From positions 523,209-587,208 of the forward strand of contig NZ_FORC01000004.1 of assembly GCF_900113905.1 (NCBI RefSeq): a DNA stretch of 64,000 nucleotides, given 5' to 3'. Shown here piece after piece: positions 59,624-64,000 of this stretch. A model generated the notes under the pieces. It saw only the letters and a program-made list of their open reading frames with translations, was not told the origin of the DNA and made no database searches. Every line of letters begins with the position of its first letter. Position 1 is the stretch's first letter. The translations under genes were made by a program, and so were the position numbers. Source of the stretch: Phytopseudomonas argentinensis (GTDB lineage: Bacteria > Pseudomonadota > Gammaproteobacteria > Pseudomonadales > Pseudomonadaceae).

Positions 59624-61534
59624 ATGCGCCTGATTCGCCGCGCCGTGCAGATCATTCTTCTCCTAGCGCTCATCGCCCTGCTGATCGTCGTGTACTACAT
59701 CGCCAGGCCCAATGTGCCTGCCTATACGCCGGTGCAGAAGGTTCACTATCTGGGGCAATGGACCGACCAGCAGCGTCAGTTCTACTACTACACGCCGCAG
59801 GGCACCACGTTGAAGGGCCTGCAGTACGCGTGGTTCTCGGCTCTGGAACTGCCGTTCGGCAAAGCCAAGTTCGCCGACCCCGACTACCTCGCACGGTTCG
59901 GCTTTCTCACCGAACCGGGACAGCGCGCCACCGCGCTGAACCCTGGCAACCTGCCGGTGGGCTTTGCCCGTCACCAGGACAATGAAAGCGGCGTCGGATA
60001 CCTGGACATCACCTGCGCCGCCTGCCACACCGGCGAGCTGCGCTATCGGGGTCAGGCGGTACGTATCGACGGTGGCGCCGCCCTGCACTCGCTGGCATCC
60101 ACCGTGCCGACGCTCAAAGGCGGCAGCTTTGGCCAGGCCCTTGGCATGAGCATGGCGTTCACCTACTACAACCCGCTGAAGTTCCGGCGCTTCGCCCACG
60201 AGGTACTGGGTGAGCATTACGAGCGCGACTACGACAGCCTTCGCGCGGAGTTCAAGCAGGTGCTCGACCGCTTGCTGAGCACCGCCTATAACGACTGGCA
60301 CCGCGGCCTCTACCCGACCGAAGAAGGTTTTGGTCGCACCGATGCCTTCGGGCGCATCGCCAACAGCGTGTTCGGTGCCAGCATCGATGCGGCCAATTAC
60401 CGCGTTGCCGATGCGCCGGTCAGCTACCCGCACCTCTGGGATATCTGGAAATTCGACTGGGTGCAGTGGAACGGCTCGGCCATGCAGCCAATGGCCCGCA
60501 ACGTGGGCGAGGCCCTGGGCGTAGGTGCCACGCTGCAGCTGCTCGACGACAACGGGCGCCCCATCCCCCACGACCAGCGCTATGCCTCCAGCGTGCGCAT
60601 CAACGATCTCTACAGGCTCGAAGAGACGCTCAAGCAGCTGCAGCCACCTGCCTGGCCGGAAAAGGTCCTTGGCAAGATCGACATCCCACTCGCCAGCCGA
60701 GGTCGCGCCCTGTTCGAGGAAAGCTGCGCCGTCTGTCACGCACCGAAGGTCGTTCCACTGGCTCAGCGCAGGGCGCCGGAACGGGACCCCGAGTGGCACA
60801 TGGAGGTCATCCAGACCTCCATCGTGGGCACCGACTCCACCACCGCCGACAATATCGCCGACCACCGCTTCGACATCCGCAAGCTGGGCTGGAAGAAAGC
60901 CGAGCTGGCCAAACTGGATGTCGAACTACACAGCAACAGCCTCGACAAGATCGACTTCAGCGCCATCTCCAGCGCCGAGGCGCTGGCCTATGTCACCGCC
61001 TACGTCGAGGATCGCGCCTACCGAGACAACGGCATCGCGCCAGAGCAGCGCAAGCGCATGAATGGCTACGGGCTGCCCATTGGCGTCCAGGAAATTCGTG
61101 GCTACAAGGTACGCCCCTTGGATGGCATCTGGGCGACACCACCCTTCCTGCACAACGGCTCGGTGCCAACGCTGTTTCACCTGCTGTCGCCGGTCTCGGA
61201 GCGGCCCGCCAGATTCTGGGTGGGTAATTTCGAATTCGATCCCAAGCATGTCGGTTTCGTCAGCGACAAGTTCCCCGGCGGTTTCCTGCTCGATACCCGC
61301 ATCAAGGGCAACGGCAACGGTGGTCACGAATTCCGCGACGGCTGCCGCAATGACGGCGTCATCGGCCGCGGCCTGCAACCGGAAGAACGCTGGGCGCTGG
61401 TCGAGTACCTGAAGGTGCTGGGGAATACCGCGCTGGAAAACCAGTTGAGCGACGTGCCCGCCAAGCCCTGGAATCCCGGGCAGCACTGTCAGGGCAGCGC
61501 AAAAGCCAATCACAAGGAGTCCAACGATGCTTAA
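59624..61534 (+). CDS. Membrane-anchored dihaem c-type cytochrome, RoxA/MauG-like
   Basis: 636 aa. One N-terminal membrane helix (about 8-27), then a periplasmic region with two haem c sites: CAACH (131-135) and CAVCH (368-372). The PLDGIWATPPFLHNGSVPTL motif near residue 500 is the MauG/peroxidase-type second-haem ligand segment. Length and layout fit RoxA-like dihaem oxygenases rather than short cytochrome c peroxidases. Overlaps the catalase-like gene by eight bases, so both proteins are made together. Confidence 0.87.
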   Translation: MRLIRRAVQIILLLALIALLIVVYYIARPNVPAYTPVQKVHYLGQWTDQQRQFYYYTPQGTTLKGLQYAWFSALELPFGKAKFADPDYLARFGFLTEPGQRATALNPGNLPVGFARHQDNESGVGYLDITCAACHTGELRYRGQAVRIDGGAALHSLASTVPTLKGGSFGQALGMSMAFTYYNPLKFRRFAHEVLGEHYERDYDSLRAEFKQVLDRLLSTAYNDWHRGLYPTEEGFGRTDAFGRIANSVFGASIDAANYRVADAPVSYPHLWDIWKFDWVQWNGSAMQPMARNVGEALGVGATLQLLDDNGRPIPHDQRYASSVRINDLYRLEETLKQLQPPAWPEKVLGKIDIPLASRGRALFEESCAVCHAPKVVPLAQRRAPERDPEWHMEVIQTSIVGTDSTTADNIADHRFDIRKLGWKKAELAKLDVELHSNSLDKIDFSAISSAEALAYVTAYVEDRAYRDNGIAPEQRKRMNGYGLPIGVQEIRGYKVRPLDGIWATPPFLHNGSVPTLFHLLSPVSERPARFWVGNFEFDPKHVGFVSDKFPGGFLLDTRIKGNGNGGHEFRDGCRNDGVIGRGLQPEERWALVEYLKVLGNTALENQLSDVPAKPWNPGQHCQGSAKANHKESNDA

Positions 61535-62669
61535 ACGATTCTGGCTGTGGCTCGGCCGGCTGTTGGGCAAAACACTTTTCGTGCTGTTGATCGTCGGCCT
61601 CGGCGGCTGGGCCATAGGTACGGCCTACTACAGCTGGAAATTCTCCGGCCCGGTCTCCAGCGAGGAACAGATCCCCGCCGATGAAGCCGCCTATACCGCC
61701 GGCATCATCGAAGACGCCATCCGCGTGGTCGAACAGCATCGTGACAACACCCGGGTCTTGCGCGACGCCCACGCCAAGGCGCATGGCTGCGTGAGGGCCG
61801 AGGTCACCGTGAAAGCACAGCTCGACGAGAGCCTGCGCTACGGCGTACTCGGCGAACCGGGCAAGACCTGGCAGGCCTGGATGCGTCTGTCCAACGGCAA
61901 CGCTTACCCGCAATTCGACCGTGCCCGTGATGCCCGGGGCATGGCCATCAAGCTGCTGGACGTTCCGGGCGCCAAGCTGATGAACAATCCACGCCATGCT
62001 GGTGATCAGGACTTCGTGATGTTCAATCACCCGGCGTTCTTCGTGCGTGACGTGGCCGAATACCGCAGCAACTTTGCCGCCCAGGCGGATGGGAAGAAGG
62101 CCCTGGCCTTCTTCCCAAGTTGGGATCCCCGCACCTGGGAAATCCGCCACCTGGTCATCGCCCTGAAAACCCTGTCGCCCGCCCCTAGCAGCCCGGTCGA
62201 AACCACCTACAACTCCATCGCGCCGTTCAAGCTGGGGCCACATAACATCAAGTACCGGGTCATTCCCGCGCCTGAGAACTGCCCGGTTTACGCGATTCCG
62301 AAACCCAACACCGATCTGCCCAATTTCCTGCGCAGCGCGCTCTATCAGCAGCTTTCGCTGGACCGCATGCCGGCCTGTTTCGCGCTGCAGGTACAGCGTC
62401 AGAACCCGGACTATTACATGCCGATCGAAGATCCCAGCGTGGAGTGGGACGAGAAGATCGCACCGTTCGAGACCGTTGCCGATATCCGCCTGCCGGCCCA
62501 GGATTTCGATAGCACGGAGCAGAACCTGTTCTGCGACAACCTGTCGTTCAACCCCTGGCACGCCCTACCCGAACATCGGCCGATTGGCGGCATCAACCGC
62601 TTGCGCAAAGCCGTGTACGAGGCAGTCAGTGTCTATCGCCATGATCGCAATGCCGCACTGAGCCAGTGA
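61527..62669 (+). CDS. Membrane-anchored catalase-like haem protein
   Basis: 380 aa. One N-terminal membrane helix (about 12-35), then a catalase-fold domain of the small SrpA/allene-oxide-synthase-like type: early distal-side segment HAKAHGCVRAEVTV with the candidate distal His, a DARGMAIKLLDV segment, and the C-terminal LPEHRPIGGINRLRKAVYEA. The classic proximal-tyrosine motif is not obvious. It may decompose peroxides or lipid hydroperoxides made by or feeding the dihaem partner (inference). Confidence 0.82.
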   Translation: MLKRFWLWLGRLLGKTLFVLLIVGLGGWAIGTAYYSWKFSGPVSSEEQIPADEAAYTAGIIEDAIRVVEQHRDNTRVLRDAHAKAHGCVRAEVTVKAQLDESLRYGVLGEPGKTWQAWMRLSNGNAYPQFDRARDARGMAIKLLDVPGAKLMNNPRHAGDQDFVMFNHPAFFVRDVAEYRSNFAAQADGKKALAFFPSWDPRTWEIRHLVIALKTLSPAPSSPVETTYNSIAPFKLGPHNIKYRVIPAPENCPVYAIPKPNTDLPNFLRSALYQQLSLDRMPACFALQVQRQNPDYYMPIEDPSVEWDEKIAPFETVADIRLPAQDFDSTEQNLFCDNLSFNPWHALPEHRPIGGINRLRKAVYEAVSVYRHDRNAALSQ

Positions 62670-62736
62670 AGGCCCTATAGGTCGCAGCAGGCTGCTAGAA
62701 TGGCAGCCTGTTCGCCCTGTAGAAAAGAGATTGGCC

Positions 62737-63093
62737 TTGGAACTGTTCAAAGAATTCATCTTCGAAGCCGCCCACCGGCTTCCCCACGTCCCGGAAGGCC
62801 ACAAATGCGGCCGCCTGCATGGCCATTCGTTCCGCATCGCCGTCTATATCGAGGGCGAGGTCGACCCCCATACCGGCTGGATTCGCGACTTCTCCGAGAT
62901 CAAGGCGATCTTCAAGCCGATCTACGAGCAACTCGACCACAACTACCTCAACGACATCCCCGGCCTGGAAAACCCGACCAGCGAAATTCTCGCCAAATGG
63001 GTATGGCAGCAACTCAAGCCATTGCTGCCGGAGCTGTCGCGTATCCGCATTCATGAGACCTGCACCAGCGGCTGCGAGTATCGCGGCGACTAG
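62737..63093 (+). CDS. queD: QueD, 6-carboxytetrahydropterin synthase
   Basis: 118 aa. Zinc and pterin site: FEAAHRLPHVPEGHKCGRLHGHSF (first His, catalytic Cys in HKCGR, HGHSF) and ECT-type HETCTSGCEYRG at the C-terminus. Makes 6-carboxytetrahydropterin for queuosine tRNA modification. There is no ATG; TTG at 62737 with GAGA six bases upstream gives the expected N-terminus MELFKEF, and a TTG two codons earlier is the alternative. The gene is alone; other que genes are not in the window. Confidence 0.92.
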   Translation: MELFKEFIFEAAHRLPHVPEGHKCGRLHGHSFRIAVYIEGEVDPHTGWIRDFSEIKAIFKPIYEQLDHNYLNDIPGLENPTSEILAKWVWQQLKPLLPELSRIRIHETCTSGCEYRGD

Positions 63094-63141
63094 GTCGAGC
63101 GCTCTCCTGCATCGAGGTAACGCTGCGGAAGTAACTAGAGT

Positions 63142-63182
63142 AGAAACGACGAAGCCCGCGCTATGCGGGCTTCGTCGTTTCT
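63142..63182 (+). terminator. queD terminator
   Basis: An 18-bp perfect stem: AGAAACGACGAAGCCCGC (63142-63159), five-base loop, and its complement (63165-63182) with a TTT toward the end. Very stable. Confidence 0.9.
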
Positions 63183-63475
63183 GAGCCAAGATCATCCTCA
63201 TCGATATACTCGGCTGATGTTGTCCATGCCAGGCAGGCAATTCGAGCTTTCCCGCAAGCTCACACCAGCTCCCTGGGTTACGCCTCCAGCTGACCCAGGC
63301 TACGAGAGTTCTATACGCACCATAGGGTGGCAGACGCTTCACCCTTCCACCACAAACTCACTTCCGTAGCTTGCGGTTGAGCGAAGCGACACCCTGGTCA
63401 CCGTGCTGCATGTGCATGCCCCACCTGCCTGACGCCGCTGGGCATTGGGCCTCTGATCTCCGAGGCTGAAAAGAC
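63183..63475. other. Intergenic region between queD and the rRNA operon
   Basis: Nearly 300 bases without a supported gene. A TAGGGTGG string near 63325 faintly recalls the inverted-repeat element seen at 1567, without a full matching arm. Nothing else recognised. Confidence 0.35.
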
Positions 63476-63509
63476 GAAACCCCAGACCTCTGTCGAGATC
63501 TGGGGTTTC
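63476..63509 (-). terminator. Second (distal) rRNA-operon terminator
   Basis: GAAACCCCAGA (63476-63486), 12-base loop, TCTGGGGTTTC (63499-63509). On the minus strand it is followed by GTCTTTTC. It directly follows the relic of a second 5S 3' end. Confidence 0.8.
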
Positions 63510-63511
63510 TG

Positions 63512-63586
63512 GTAGAAGCTTGACGATGATCTGGCCGGCATCCCGGTGGCCGGCATCCCGGGACTCTCACAGCCACACCATCATTC
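63512..63586 (-). pseudogene. Relic of a second 5S rRNA 3' half
   Basis: GTAGAAGCTTGACGATGA (63512-63529) is identical to the 5S gene end and leader at 63638-63655. Farther on, ACTCTCACA and CACAC-CATC strings follow in the same order as in the real 5S, interrupted by the tandem 15-mer. It is too short and altered to be functional. Confidence 0.6.
63532..63561. repeat. Tandem 15-bp repeat inside the 5S relic
   Basis: TGGCCGGCATCCCGG occurs twice head to tail, 63532-63546 and 63547-63561, perfectly conserved. It interrupts the 5S-like sequence. Confidence 0.9.
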
Positions 63587-63590
63587 AGAG

Positions 63591-63635
63591 CCCTAAAAAG
63601 AGAAAGCCCTGATCAGTAAACTGATCAGGGCTTTC
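63591..63635 (-). terminator. First rRNA-operon terminator after 5S
   Basis: GAAAGCCCTGATCAG (63602-63616), loop TAAA, CTGATCAGGGCTTTC (63621-63635); on the minus strand the stem is followed by TCTTTTT. Strong intrinsic terminator just after the 5S gene. Confidence 0.93.
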
Positions 63636-63641
63636 GTGTAG

Positions 63642-63761
63642 AAGCTTGACGATGACCTACTCTCACATGGAGAAACTCCACACTACCATCGGCGATGCAT
63701 CGTTTCACTACTGAGTTCGGGATGGGATCAGGTGGTTCCAACGCTCTATGGTCGTCAAGCA
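63642..63761 (-). rRNA. rrf: 5S ribosomal RNA
   Basis: About 120 bases. Read on the minus strand it starts TGCTTGACGACCATAGAGCG and contains the CCCGAACTC and GATGGTAGTG segments of Pseudomonas 5S rRNA; the two ends pair (GCTTGACGA with TCGTCAAGC). Ends are placed by comparison with memory and by the end helix and may be off by a base or two. Component of the large ribosomal subunit, last gene of the leftward rRNA operon. Confidence 0.96.
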
Positions 63762-63896
63762 AACTGGTTGCTGCTTCGGGGTTTAGCCGCTGCAGCGAAT
63801 TGGGTATGTGATGTCAGTTGGTATTACGTGTTCTCGCAAATTTTCGGCATTACTGTCGACTTCAACCGTCTAACAGCCAAATTGTTTGGGTGTTAT
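63762..63896 (-). other. 23S-5S internal transcribed spacer
   Basis: About 135 bases between the 23S end and 5S, no tRNA visible. AT content is higher than in the surrounding genes. Contains the processing sequences of the rRNA precursor. Confidence 0.7.
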
Positions 63897-64000
63897 ATGG
63901 TCAAGCCTCACGGGCAATTAGTACTGGTTAGCTCAACGCCTCACAACGCTTACACACCCAGCCTATCAACGTCGTAGTCTTCGACGGCCCTTTAGGGAAC
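63897..64000 (-). rRNA. rrl: 23S ribosomal RNA, 3' end (partial)
   Basis: Read on the minus strand, the piece ends with GAGCTAACCAGTACTAATTG, then CCCGTGAGGCTTGACCAT, the standard 3' end of gammaproteobacterial 23S rRNA. Only about 104 bases are in the window; the gene runs off the right edge. The 16S-23S-5S order implies the operon is transcribed leftwards. Confidence 0.95.

Noticed and set aside
59663..60865. 400-codon frame antisense to the dihaem cytochrome
   Set aside because: Shadow frame; haem motifs and start signals support the plus strand.
63532..63561. Possible CRISPR or MITE from the tandem 15-mer
   Set aside because: Only two adjacent copies and no spacers; it is a simple tandem duplication.
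63762..63896. tRNA gene in the 23S-5S spacer
   Set aside because: No cloverleaf or conserved TTC-loop sequence; too AT-rich and too short after the spacer ends.

Overview
The window is a high-GC segment of a Pseudomonas chromosome. The evidence is the oprI lipoprotein gene, the GntR-prpB-prpC-acnD-prpF 2-methylcitrate cluster, cysB, the fabA-fabB pair beside a hybrid kinase, the MoxR-DUF58-TgpA operon, and a 5S/23S rRNA end with Pseudomonas-like sequence. From memory, gene order matches several separate blocks of the P. aeruginosa PAO1 map (around PA0793-0797, PA1750-1754, PA2853-2858, PA2865-2875 and PA1609-1622), so this looks like core chromosome of a non-aeruginosa Pseudomonas with rearranged blocks. 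I see no insertion sequence, prophage, integron or CRISPR array.

Layout: 1-7.2 kb, a LysE-type exporter end and the methylcitrate (propionate) operon under an FCD-type GntR regulator. 7.5-10.6 kb, a three-gene set of retropepsin-like protease, inactive transglutaminase/7TM protein and RimK-like ATP-grasp ligase. 10.7-15.5 kb, a CysH-like protein, cysB, a universal stress protein, a thioredoxin-like pair, DAHP synthase and a small GNAT protein. 15.7-24.3 kb, envelope genes (oprI, L,D-transpeptidase, tesA, a YbbAP-like exporter, greB, DoxX, mltF2). 24.5-35 kb, a TatD nuclease, two chemoreceptors, a thioesterase, a CHAD protein and MoxR-DUF58-TgpA. 35.4-43.7 kb, small enzymes and envelope proteins (flavin reductase, patatin, AI-2E exporter family, DUF4892, two alpha/beta hydrolases, hotdog thioesterase, sixA, gpsA). 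44-49 kb, a binding protein plus hybrid histidine kinase, then fabA-fabB. 49-53.2 kb, a secreted amidohydrolase, an ECF sigma/anti-sigma pair, a DUF4394 secreted protein and a secreted dienelactone-hydrolase-like protein. 53.3-59.5 kb, azoreductase, a LysR-MFS-YjbR operon, a cold-shock/DUF1294 fusion, uppP and pnuC-nadR-like NAD salvage. 59.6-63.1 kb, a membrane-anchored RoxA/MauG-type dihaem protein with a catalase-like partner, then queD. The window ends in the 3' part of an rRNA operon read leftwards (23S end, 5S, terminators).

The most interesting points are: a shared candidate ECF promoter motif (same spacing) before both the sigma operon and the DUF4394 gene; nested inverted repeats in the prp control region; the protease/transglutaminase/ATP-grasp operon; the dihaem plus catalase-like pair; a minimal CysH-like protein without iron-sulfur cysteines; and a relic of a second 5S rRNA 3' half between two tandem terminators. 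All similarity statements come from reading motifs and from memory of the families; no database search was run.
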